Source: an uncultured Comamonas sp.
GTDB lineage: Bacteria; Pseudomonadota; Gammaproteobacteria; Burkholderiales; Burkholderiaceae_C
Direction: 5' to 3'
Assembly: GCA_947306475.1 (NCBI GenBank)
Contig: CAMZGS010000001.1
Span: forward strand, 186,001 to 250,000
Length of the DNA stretch: 64,000 nucleotides
Numbering within the stretch: position 1 is the first letter of the stretch; every line of letters begins with the position of its first letter. Below the pieces are notes generated by a model that searched no databases, had not been told where the DNA came from, and saw only the letters and a program-made list of their open reading frames with translations. Both the position numbers and the translations under genes were made by a program. Shown piece after piece: positions 45,355 through 53,182 of the stretch.

Positions 45355-45783
45355 TCAGGCCACTTGCGCCTGCCGTTCATCGGCCAGGGCGGCGCGCATG
45401 AAGGGCAGATAGGATCGGTCTTCCTCGCAGATGTGGTGTGCGAGCCATTCCTTGAGAAAGTCCATCACTTCCTGGTTGACGTCTTCGCCGTCCTCGAAGC
45501 GCATCAGCCAGTCCATCATCTTGCCGGTGAAGTCGCTGTGCTCGGCCATGTGCTTGGCCGCTTCCGGATAGCCGTATTTCTGGAACATCACCTCTTCCAC
45601 GATGAAGTGGTTGTGCGTGTATTCCAGCAGACCCTCCAGCACTTCGCCGATGGCACTGCGCGAGCTTGCTGCGTCGGTAATTGCCGCATGCAAGGCATTG
45701 ATCAAATCCACGAGCACGCGGTGCTGCTCATCAATCGCGGGCACGCCCAGCTCCAGTGCTGGGGACCAAGGCATGAACGTCAT
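45355..45783 (-). CDS. Bacteriohemerythrin
   Basis: The protein is an oxygen-binding di-iron four-helix protein of 142 residues. The iron ligands are visible: His in DEQHRVLVDL, His and Glu in YTHNHFIVEEVMF, His in HMAEHSDF, and His and Asp in AHHICEEDRSYL. It is single-domain without a signal or membrane segment, so it probably carries, buffers or senses oxygen or NO in the cytoplasm. An FNR-type site lies upstream at a position fitting activation under low oxygen. Confidence 0.95.
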   Translation of the reverse strand: MTFMPWSPALELGVPAIDEQHRVLVDLINALHAAITDAASSRSAIGEVLEGLLEYTHNHFIVEEVMFQKYGYPEAAKHMAEHSDFTGKMMDWLMRFEDGEDVNQEVMDFLKEWLAHHICEEDRSYLPFMRAALADERQAQVA

Positions 45784-45869
45784 GACCAGGGACTCCTATG
45801 TGAAAGCGCGAGCATAGATGCCTGCGCTTTCGCCATGTTGGGGACTAGTACCAAGGGAAGCAACATATG

Positions 45870-45883
45870 TTGACGTATATCAA
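45870..45883 (-). promoter_or_regulatory. FNR/Anr-type site upstream of bacteriohemerythrin
   Basis: TTGACGTATATCAA fits the consensus TTGAT-N4-ATCAA with one mismatch. On the minus strand TACTAG lies about 20 bases downstream, where a -10 element would be if the FNR site were centred at -41.5. Confidence 0.65.
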
Positions 45884-46002
45884 TATGCCGTTTGTACTGA
45901 CCAATTCTCCGGGCATTTCGGGTAGGGACGGATAATGCCGCCTCGGTCAAACCCGGCAGGCCCGGCAGTCTGCCTGAGGGCTTGTGGTGAAACACTTTTT
46001 GG

Positions 46003-47451
46003 ATGGATATGACAGCACATCTTCCCCTGGACATCGTCATCATGGCAGCCGGAAAAGGCACCCGTATGAAAAGCAGCACGCCCAAGGTGCTGCAAAGGCT
46101 GGCGGGGCGTGCGCTGCTGGGCCATGTGCTGACCACGGCTGCCCAGTTGCAGGCGCGCACGGCGGTGGTCATTACGGGGCATGGTGCTCCTGAAGTGGAA
46201 GCTTATAGCGCCCGTGCAGCAAGCGTTTGTGGCCAATTTGACTTGAAATTTGCACGCCAGGAGCCACAGTTGGGCACCGGCCATGCCGTGCAGCAGGCGC
46301 TGCCCGTGCTGGCCGACGATGGCGTGGTGGTGGTGCTCTCGGGCGATGTGCCGCTGACGCAGGCCGCCACCTTGCAGGCCCTGGTGGAGGCTGCGGGCAG
46401 CGACCGGCTGGCCCTGCTGACGGTGCGTTTGAACGACCCGACGGGCTATGGCCGCATCGTGCGTGATGTGCAGGGCGGCGTGCAGCGCATCGTCGAGCAC
46501 AAGGACGCCAGCGCAGCCGAGCGCGCCATTGATGAGGTGTACAGCGGCATCATGGCCGTGCCCGCGCGCCTGCTGCGCCCGTGGCTGGGGCAGCTGACCA
46601 ACAACAACGCCCAAGGCGAGTACTACCTGACCGATGTGGTAGCCATGGCCGTGGCCCAGGGCGTGCCGGTGGTGGCGCACTGTATTGCCGATGCGCTGCA
46701 GGTGGCGGGCGTCAACAGCCCGCAGCAACTGGCCGAGCTGGAGCGTGCCCACCAGCTGCGCCAGGCGCAGGCGCTGATGGAGCAGGGCGTGCGCCTGGCC
46801 GATCCGGCGCGCTTTGACCTGCGCGACCATGCCGATGGCACGCCTGCGCAGCTGGTCTGCGGGCAGGATGTGGAAATCGACCTGGGCTGCATCTTCACCG
46901 GCAGGGTGGAAGTTGGCGCGGGCGCGCGCATTGGCGCCTACTGCCACATCAGCAACGCCGTGATCGCAGCGGGTGCGGTGATCCACCCCTTCACCCACAT
47001 CGATGGTGAAAAACTGGGTGCCAGCGTGGGCGAGGGCGCCTTGATCGGCCCGTTTGCCCGCCTGCGCCCGGGTGCGCAGTTGGGCGCGGAGGTGCACATC
47101 GGCAATTTTGTCGAGGTGAAGAACTCCACCCTGGCCGCTGGCGCCAAGGCCAACCACCTGGCCTATCTGGGCGATGCCACCGTGGGCGAGCGCGTCAATT
47201 ACGGCGCGGGCAGCATCACCGCCAACTACGATGGTGCCAACAAGCACCGCACGGTGATCGAGGACGATGTGCATATCGGCAGCAACTGCGTGCTGGTGGC
47301 GCCGGTGACCATTGGTGCTGGCGGTACCGTGGGCGGTGGCTCCACCATCACCAAGAGCACCCCGGCAGGCGCCCTGAGTGTGGCGCGCGGCAAACAGCTG
47401 GTGAAGGAAAACTGGGCGCGTCCCACCAGGCAGCCCAAGCCCAACACCTGA
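46003..47451 (+). CDS. glmU: Bifunctional UDP-GlcNAc pyrophosphorylase / glucosamine-1-phosphate acetyltransferase
   Basis: GlmU makes UDP-N-acetylglucosamine for peptidoglycan and lipopolysaccharide. The product of 482 residues has the pyrophosphorylase motif IVIMAAGKGTRMKSSTPKVL at residues 10-29. A left-handed beta-helix acetyltransferase domain follows, with hexapeptide repeats such as GAYCHISNAVIAAGAVIHPF, GPFARLRPGAQLG and NYGAGSITANYDG with the catalytic His in KHRTVI. An ATG two codons downstream is an alternative start. glmS, the first committed enzyme of the same pathway, lies about 1.5 kb downstream. Confidence 0.97.
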   Translation: MDMTAHLPLDIVIMAAGKGTRMKSSTPKVLQRLAGRALLGHVLTTAAQLQARTAVVITGHGAPEVEAYSARAASVCGQFDLKFARQEPQLGTGHAVQQALPVLADDGVVVVLSGDVPLTQAATLQALVEAAGSDRLALLTVRLNDPTGYGRIVRDVQGGVQRIVEHKDASAAERAIDEVYSGIMAVPARLLRPWLGQLTNNNAQGEYYLTDVVAMAVAQGVPVVAHCIADALQVAGVNSPQQLAELERAHQLRQAQALMEQGVRLADPARFDLRDHADGTPAQLVCGQDVEIDLGCIFTGRVEVGAGARIGAYCHISNAVIAAGAVIHPFTHIDGEKLGASVGEGALIGPFARLRPGAQLGAEVHIGNFVEVKNSTLAAGAKANHLAYLGDATVGERVNYGAGSITANYDGANKHRTVIEDDVHIGSNCVLVAPVTIGAGGTVGGGSTITKSTPAGALSVARGKQLVKENWARPTRQPKPNT

Positions 47452-47484
47452 CCACCTTCCGCAAGTTACCGAAAGGGGCCCACC

Positions 47485-48234
47485 ATGGCAGCGTCCACCG
47501 TCGAGCAAGAACTGGCCCTGCTGCGCCAGCAACATGAAGCCCTGTTGCGCGCCATCGCCCATGACCTGCGCGCGCCGCTGCGCCATGTGAATTCCTTTGC
47601 GCCGCTGCTCATGGAGTCGGTGCAGGAGCTGGCCCAGGCTGTGCAGCACGACCCGGGCGCACAGCAGGCGGCGGAAGATGCGCTGGAATTTGCCCAGCAC
47701 ATGCAGCAGGGTGCGCAGCGCATGGCCCAGATGGTGGAGGCGCTGACGCTGCTGTCGCGCGCCGTGCGCTCCAGCGTGCAGCTGCAGCCGGTCGATGCGC
47801 GTGCGTCGTGCCAGTTGGCCTGGCATGAGGTGCTGGCGCGCCACCCACAGTACGCCCAGGCACAGCTGCATCTGCCTGAGGTGCCCATCCTGGTGCAGGC
47901 CGACGCGCAGGCGCTGGCCCAGGTCTGGCAGGAGCTGCTGACCAACGCCTGCAAGTTTGCTGCGCCGCACGCGCAGGTGCACCTGAGTGCGCAGCGCCAG
48001 GACAACGGGCGCTGGCGGTTGCAGCTGCAGGACAACGGCGTGGGCTTTGATGCCGCACACGCGCAGATGCTGTTTCAGCCCTTTGCGCGCATGCACCGCG
48101 AAAGCGAATTTCCCGGTCTGGGCTGCGGTCTGGCCCTGGCCCAGGCCTGGGCACAACGCCAGGGCGCGCGTCTGTCCATCGATGCCCGGGTGGGCCAGGG
48201 TTGCACGGTGCAGCTGGATTGGCCTGCGGCTTAG
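47485..48234 (+). CDS. Soluble sensor-less histidine kinase
   Basis: The protein of 249 residues has a coiled start, a HisKA phospho-acceptor box RAIAHDLRAPLRHVN with His at residue 26, and an HATPase domain. The N box is LLTNACKFA, the G1 box DNGVGFD, the F box FQPFARMH and the G2 box GLGCGLALA. There is no sensor domain or membrane segment and no response-regulator gene adjacent, so input probably comes from a partner protein. It starts 33 bases after glmU with GAAAGGGGCCC before it and may be co-transcribed. Confidence 0.88.
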   Translation: MAASTVEQELALLRQQHEALLRAIAHDLRAPLRHVNSFAPLLMESVQELAQAVQHDPGAQQAAEDALEFAQHMQQGAQRMAQMVEALTLLSRAVRSSVQLQPVDARASCQLAWHEVLARHPQYAQAQLHLPEVPILVQADAQALAQVWQELLTNACKFAAPHAQVHLSAQRQDNGRWRLQLQDNGVGFDAAHAQMLFQPFARMHRESEFPGLGCGLALAQAWAQRQGARLSIDARVGQGCTVQLDWPAA

Positions 48235-48259
48235 TTCAAAGGTCTTGTTCCTGAAAATA

Positions 48260-48335
48260 TAGCTGCTCGCGCTGAGAATACGCCATTTCAGACTGTTTTC
48301 AATCGGAAGTTATTGTCTGACAAGCGCTAGCAGCT
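48260..48335. repeat. Dispersed palindromic repeat, copy 8
   Basis: Arms TAGCTGCTCGCGCT and AAGCGCTAGCAGCT with inner TTTCAGAC / GTCTGA sit between the convergent histidine kinase and Lrp genes. The left flank TCCTGAAAATA matches copies 1 and 2. Confidence 0.82.
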
Positions 48336-48338
48336 CAC

Positions 48339-48854
48339 TTATTTATGCATGTCGGCCAGCGGTGCGCTGTGCGTGCTGAACTTGGCGCGCTGTGTGACAA
48401 AGAAGGTCTTGGCGTTGCGCACATTGCTGTGTTCGGCAAACAGTGCCTGACTGACCTGCTGGTAATGCGGCATGTCGCGGCAGGCCAGCACCAGAATGAA
48501 ATCCGGCCCCGGCGCCACGCGCCAGCACTGCTGCACGGCATCGTGTGCGCAGGCCAGCTGCTCGAAAGCGTCCAGGGTGTCGGCGTTCTGGCGCTCCAGC
48601 GTCACCTCCACCAGGGCTTGCAGACCGGGGCCTGCGAGCCGGGCCAGGGCCTGGGGGTTGAGGATGGCCACCTGGCGCTCGATCACGCCCAGGTCCCTGA
48701 GCCGACGCACCCGGCGCAGGCAGGTGGGCGGTGAAATGCCCAGCAGCGCGGCCAGCTCCTGGTTGCTGCGCCCGGCATCGCGTTGCAGGGCATCGAGCAG
48801 TTGCAGGTCCAGCGCATCCAGGGTTTCGGATGGGTTTCGAATTTCAGTTTTCAT
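48339..48854 (-). CDS. Lrp/AsnC family transcriptional regulator
   Basis: The protein of 171 residues has an AsnC-type helix-turn-helix (LDLQLLDALQRDAGRSNQEL, ALLGISPPTCLRRVRRLRDL) at residues 13-62 and an effector-binding RAM domain (LQALVEVTLERQNADTLDAF, PGPDFILVLACRDMPHYQQV). Members respond to amino acids and often control an adjacent divergent gene. Here the divergent gene is glmS, and the shared region is AT-rich with an inverted repeat that may be its operator. The link to glmS is inference. Confidence 0.92.
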   Translation of the reverse strand: MKTEIRNPSETLDALDLQLLDALQRDAGRSNQELAALLGISPPTCLRRVRRLRDLGVIERQVAILNPQALARLAGPGLQALVEVTLERQNADTLDAFEQLACAHDAVQQCWRVAPGPDFILVLACRDMPHYQQVSQALFAEHSNVRNAKTFFVTQRAKFSTHSAPLADMHK

Positions 48855-48872
48855 GTATTTCTGAAATTTTCA

Positions 48873-48894
48873 TTCATGCAGTCAACGTCATGAA
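48873..48894. promoter_or_regulatory. Candidate operator in the lrp-glmS divergent region
   Basis: The inverted repeat TTCATG-N10-CATGAA lies 18 bases before the lrp start in a markedly AT-rich stretch with several TGAAATT elements. It could be an autoregulatory Lrp-family site; it may also be chance in AT-rich DNA. Confidence 0.35.
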
Positions 48895-48991
48895 ATTTGA
48901 TTTCAAAAACTATTAAAAATCAAACAAAAATTTTTTGCGTTCGGTCTTAGCATCGGCCCGCTCAAGTTCACAAGATTCGAGGAGTTGGCTT

Positions 48992-50890
48992 ATGTGTGGC
49001 ATCGTCGCAGCGGTCTCCACCCGCAACATCGTTCCGCTTTTGGTGCAAGGTTTGCAGCGCCTGGAATACCGGGGCTACGACTCCTGCGGGGTGGCGGTGC
49101 ACCGCATGGTGGCCGGCTCGCCCATCAGCCAGGGCATCCAGCGCGCGCGCAGCACGGCGCGCGTGGCCGAGCTGCTGGCGCAGGTGCAGCACGAAGATCT
49201 GCAGGGCCTGGCAGGTATCGCCCACACCCGCTGGGCCACGCACGGCGCGCCTGAGGTGTGCAATGCCCACCCGCATTTCAGCTATGGGCCGGGGGCCGAC
49301 ATCGACAGCGGCAAGCCCGCGCGCGTGGCGCTGGTACACAACGGCATCATCGAAAACTACGAAGAGCTGCGCACCCAGCTGCAGGCCAAGGGCTATGTGT
49401 TTGCCAGCCAGACAGATACCGAAGTCATCTGCCACCTGGTCGATAGCCACTACAACGGCGATCTGTTTGAAGCCGTCAAGGCCGCACGCGCCGAGCTGCG
49501 CGGTGCCTACGCCATTGCCGTGCTGCACAAGGACGAGCCGCACCGCGTGGTCGGCGCCCGTGCCGGTTCGCCCCTGGTGCTGGGCCTGGGTGTGGACAAC
49601 AGCGAATTCTTCCTGGCCAGCGACCCTATGGCTGTGGCCGGTGTGACCGATCAGATCGTCTATCTGGAAGAGGGCGATCTGGTCGATCTGCAGCCCGGGC
49701 GCTACTGGCTGGCCGACAGGATCGGCCATGTCCTGCTGCCTGAGCAGCGCCCCGTCAGAACCGTGCAGGCCTTCAGCGGCGCCGTCGAGCTGGGCCCGTA
49801 CCGGCACTACATGCAAAAGGAAATCTTCGAGCAGCCGCGCGCCATTGCCGACACGCTGGACGGCATCAACCACATCGTGCCCGAGCTGTTTGACGGTGCC
49901 GATGGCCAGGCCGCCTGGCGGGTGTTCAAGGAGATCGACCGCGTGCTCATCCTGGCTTGCGGCACCAGCTACTACAGCGGCTGCACGGCCAAGTACTGGC
50001 TGGAGGCCATTGCCGGCATTCCGTGCAGCGTGGAAGTGGCCAGCGAATACCGCTACCGCACCAGCGTGCCCGACCCGAAGACGCTGGTGGTGACCATCAG
50101 CCAGTCCGGCGAGACCGCCGACACCCTGGCCGCCCTGCGCCACGCACAAAGCCTGGGCATGACGCAGACGCTGACCATCTGCAACGTGGCCACCAGCGCC
50201 ATGGTGCGCGAGTGCAAGCTGCGCTACATCACCCGCGCCGGGGTGGAAATTGGCGTGGCCAGCACCAAGGCCTTCACCACCCAGCTGGCGGGATTGTTCT
50301 TGCTGACTTTGGCGCTGGCGCAAAGCAAAGGGCGCTTGAGTGAGCAGCAAGAGCAAGACTACCTGGCCGCCATGCGCCACCTGCCCGTGGCGCTGCAAGC
50401 CGTGCTGGCGCTGGAGCCGCAAATCGTCAGCTGGGCCGAAGACTTTGCCAAGCGCCAGAACGCCCTGTTCTTGGGCCGTGGCAGTCACTACCCGATTGCG
50501 CTGGAGGGCGCGCTCAAGCTCAAGGAAATCAGCTACATCCACGCCGAGGCCTACCCGGCAGGTGAGCTCAAGCACGGCCCGCTGGCGCTGGTCGATGGCA
50601 GCATGCCCGTCGTTACCGTCGCGCCCAACGATGAGCTGCTGGAAAAGCTCAAAAGCAACATGCAGGAAGTGCGCGCGCGCGGCGGCGTGCTCTACGTGCT
50701 GGCCGATGCACGCACCCAGATCACCAGTGGCGAGGGCCTGCACGTCATCCGCATGCCCGAGCACTACGGCGCGCTGTCACCCATCCTGCACGTCGTGCCG
50801 CTGCAACTGCTGGCCTACCACACCGCCGTGGCACGCGGCACCGATGTGGACAAGCCCCGAAACCTGGCAAAAAGCGTGACGGTCGAATAG
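48992..50890 (+). CDS. glmS: Glutamine-fructose-6-phosphate aminotransferase (isomerising)
   Basis: GlmS makes glucosamine-6-phosphate from fructose-6-phosphate and glutamine. The product of 632 residues starts [12 protein letters not shown], with the nucleophile Cys exposed after Met removal. It has the glutaminase motifs [11 protein letters not shown] and [13 protein letters not shown], two SIS sugar-isomerase domains ([41 protein letters not shown]) and the invariant end [12 protein letters not shown]. The start at 48992 follows CGAGGAG. The 3' end is partly duplicated downstream. Confidence 0.98.
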   Translation: MCGIVAAVSTRNIVPLLVQGLQRLEYRGYDSCGVAVHRMVAGSPISQGIQRARSTARVAELLAQVQHEDLQGLAGIAHTRWATHGAPEVCNAHPHFSYGPGADIDSGKPARVALVHNGIIENYEELRTQLQAKGYVFASQTDTEVICHLVDSHYNGDLFEAVKAARAELRGAYAIAVLHKDEPHRVVGARAGSPLVLGLGVDNSEFFLASDPMAVAGVTDQIVYLEEGDLVDLQPGRYWLADRIGHVLLPEQRPVRTVQAFSGAVELGPYRHYMQKEIFEQPRAIADTLDGINHIVPELFDGADGQAAWRVFKEIDRVLILACGTSYYSGCTAKYWLEAIAGIPCSVEVASEYRYRTSVPDPKTLVVTISQSGETADTLAALRHAQSLGMTQTLTICNVATSAMVRECKLRYITRAGVEIGVASTKAFTTQLAGLFLLTLALAQSKGRLSEQQEQDYLAAMRHLPVALQAVLALEPQIVSWAEDFAKRQNALFLGRGSHYPIALEGALKLKEISYIHAEAYPAGELKHGPLALVDGSMPVVTVAPNDELLEKLKSNMQEVRARGGVLYVLADARTQITSGEGLHVIRMPEHYGALSPILHVVPLQLLAYHTAVARGTDVDKPRNLAKSVTVE

Positions 50891-51040
50891 ACCGACACGC
50901 TTTTTGGGCGCGCAGCGCCGTGCCGCAGGCACTCAGGTTTCGGGGCTTGCGGCGCAGGCTCACGTCGGCGTCAGCCGACGTGAAGCGGCAAAGCCGCGTG
51001 CCGTAGCCACAACCTCTTTGCAAAAGCGTGACGGTCGAAT
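50867..51040. repeat. Direct repeat of the glmS 3' end with hairpin-rich spacer
   Basis: GCAAAAAGCGTGACGGTCGA at 50867 recurs, with one A fewer, as GCAAAAGCGTGACGGTCGA at 51020, followed in both by AT and then (A)GACCG. Between them are hairpins CACGTCGGC / GCCGACGTG and GCGGC / GCCGC. It lies between the convergent glmS and outer-membrane protein genes, and contains no gene. Confidence 0.7.
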
Positions 51041-51046
51041 GACCGC

Positions 51047-52057
51047 CTAAAAATGCATGTCCACATGCCCGCCCACGGCCCAGGCGCGCTGGCGTGGCTG
51101 GTCGCGGTCCTTGGGCCAGAAGTGCCCCAGCGTCACCTTGCCAATCAGCCAGTCGCGGTACAGCGGCTGGCTCCAGCTGATGCGCACGCCGTACTCGGCC
51201 ACGTCGGAGCGGTTGGAGCGGCCCTCGGTCAGCAGCTCCAGCCCGGCGCTGCGCAGCCCCGGCAGGCTTTTGTGCAGGCCCAAGCTGCTTTGCCACTCCA
51301 GCGTGCGGTTGCGTTGGGTGATGGTGCCCACCGTGCTCCAGCGCAGCAGCAGTGTGGGTTTGAGCTGGCGTTCATAGTCCAGCACGGTGGTGGAGCCCAG
51401 ATGTTCATGGACCGACCAGAACACGCTCTCGCGGAAGAACACCGTATCGCGCGGGCTGAGTGACCATTGCTGGCGGTAGCGTGCCTGGGCGTAGAGCTTC
51501 CAGCCGCCATGCACCCCCAGGCGGAAGTCGATGTTGTCGCGCACTCCGTAGCCCACCCCGGCAAAGAAGGAATGGTCCTGGCGCCGGCTCTCGCGCTGCA
51601 GCAGTTCCTCGCGGGTGAAGGCCTCGGGCTGGTCCTTCACCTCTTCCTCCTCGTTGTCGCGGCCGATGAAGATGTAGGCCTTGTCACGCAAGTTGGGCAG
51701 ATGCGCGCGCAGCCGAAAGCGCACATGGGCATTGGTGCCATCGTGCTGCTTCCACAAGCCACCCAGGCGCAGATAGCCCGAGACGCGCCCGCCGCCGGCC
51801 TCGAATGGCGTGTCGCCAAACCAGCCATCGACGGTGCGCGCCAGCGCCAGCGCGCCACTGCGGGTGTAGGCGCGCGATTTTTCCAGCCAGAGGATGTCGT
51901 CCGATACGTCCGATACGGACGGCGCTGCCTGAGCATCCGGGGCTTGCGTGGTGTTCTGGGCGCTGGCCGGCAGAGTTGCCAAGTTGCCAGCCAGCAGCAC
52001 CAGGCCCGATAGGCCATGGCGCCAGCCCTTGAATTTCTGCAACCGTGCCTGGGTCAT
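51047..52057 (-). CDS. Outer-membrane protein of unknown function
   Basis: The protein of 336 residues starts [20 protein letters not shown] and has a signal peptide ending near LATLPASAQ. The mature part alternates polar and hydrophobic residues as in beta-barrels ([41 protein letters not shown]) and ends in Phe (GGHVDMHF), the usual C-terminal signal for barrel insertion. No family was recognised. AAAAGGACAAGCC before ATG 52057 supports the start; the frame is open 17 codons further. It is divergent from pyrC. Confidence 0.75.
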   Translation of the reverse strand: MTQARLQKFKGWRHGLSGLVLLAGNLATLPASAQNTTQAPDAQAAPSVSDVSDDILWLEKSRAYTRSGALALARTVDGWFGDTPFEAGGGRVSGYLRLGGLWKQHDGTNAHVRFRLRAHLPNLRDKAYIFIGRDNEEEEVKDQPEAFTREELLQRESRRQDHSFFAGVGYGVRDNIDFRLGVHGGWKLYAQARYRQQWSLSPRDTVFFRESVFWSVHEHLGSTTVLDYERQLKPTLLLRWSTVGTITQRNRTLEWQSSLGLHKSLPGLRSAGLELLTEGRSNRSDVAEYGVRISWSQPLYRDWLIGKVTLGHFWPKDRDQPRQRAWAVGGHVDMHF

Positions 52058-52122
52058 GGCTTGTCCTTTTCTCCGCCGGGATTGTGAAATGGCCTGACTT
52101 TGCCACAACGATAATGCCGGCC

Positions 52123-53160
52123 ATGACTACCACTACCCTCACCCTGACCCGCCCCGATGACTGGCATCTGCACGTGCGCGATGGCGCAGCCATGCACGCC
52201 GTTGTGCCGCACACCGCTGCGCAATTTGCGCGCGCCATCATCATGCCCAACCTCAAACCGCCGGTGACCACCACCGCGCAGGCGCTGGACTACAAGGCGC
52301 GCATCCTGGCCGCCGTGCCCGCAGGCGTGCAGTTTGAGCCGCTGATGACGCTGTACCTGACCGACAACCTCGCGCCCGAGGAAATCACCCGCGCCAAGGC
52401 CGCTGGCATCGTCGCCTGCAAGCTCTACCCGGCAGGCGCCACCACCAACAGCGACTTTGGCGTCACCGACCTGCGCAAGATCTACCCCGTTTTGGCGGCC
52501 ATGCAGCGCGAAGGCCTGCTGCTGCTGGTGCACGGCGAAGTCACCAGCAGCGACATCGACCTGTTCGACCGCGAAGCGGCCTTTATCGAGCAGCAACTGA
52601 TCCCCCTGCGCCGCGATTTCCCCGAGCTGAAAATCGTCTTCGAGCACATCACCACCAAAGAAGCGGCCCAGTACGTGCGCGAGGCCGACCGCTTTGTCGG
52701 CGCCACCATCACGCCGCAGCACCTGCTGTTCAACCGCAACGCCATCTTCACCGGCGGCATTCGCCCGCACTACTACTGCCTGCCCGTGCTCAAGCGCGAA
52801 GAGCACCGCCAGGCGCTGGTGCAGGTGGCCACCAGCGGCAGCAACAAATTCTTCCTGGGCACCGACAGTGCCCCCCACCCCGCACACCTGAAGGAACACG
52901 CCACCGGCTGCGCCGGTTGCTACTCGGCGCACGCCGCGCTGGAGCTGTACGCCACCGCCTTCGAAGCCGCCGGCGCGCTGGACAAGCTGGAGGGGTTTGC
53001 CAGCTTCCACGGCCCCGACTTCTACGGCCTGCCGCGCAACACCGGCACCGTCACCCTGGTCAAGGAAAGCTGGACCCCGCCCGAGAGCTTTGCCTTTGGC
53101 GAAGGCGCCCAGCTCAAGCCCCTGGCCGCGGGCGAGGCGCTGGCCTGGAAGCTGAAGTGA
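52123..53160 (+). CDS. pyrC: Dihydroorotase
   Basis: PyrC cyclises carbamoyl-aspartate to dihydroorotate in pyrimidine synthesis. The product of 345 residues starts [20 protein letters not shown]. It has zinc ligands in HLHVRDG, the carboxylated Lys in [16 protein letters not shown], His in [18 protein letters not shown] and FEHITTKEA, and the catalytic Asp in LGTDSAPHP. The start at 52123 is fixed by the family N-terminus. The cas operon begins 22 bases after its stop. Confidence 0.97.
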   Translation: MTTTTLTLTRPDDWHLHVRDGAAMHAVVPHTAAQFARAIIMPNLKPPVTTTAQALDYKARILAAVPAGVQFEPLMTLYLTDNLAPEEITRAKAAGIVACKLYPAGATTNSDFGVTDLRKIYPVLAAMQREGLLLLVHGEVTSSDIDLFDREAAFIEQQLIPLRRDFPELKIVFEHITTKEAAQYVREADRFVGATITPQHLLFNRNAIFTGGIRPHYYCLPVLKREEHRQALVQVATSGSNKFFLGTDSAPHPAHLKEHATGCAGCYSAHAALELYATAFEAAGALDKLEGFASFHGPDFYGLPRNTGTVTLVKESWTPPESFAFGEGAQLKPLAAGEALAWKLK

Positions 53161-53182
53161 TCTTTTGAGGCAGGAGGTATTT

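Noticed and set aside
45880-48156. Minus-strand frame of 758 codons opposite glmU and the histidine kinase
   Set aside because: Antisense shadow; both plus-strand genes are complete and conserved.
50891-51046. tRNA or small structured RNA gene after glmS
   Set aside because: Hairpins are present but no cloverleaf or known RNA core could be drawn.
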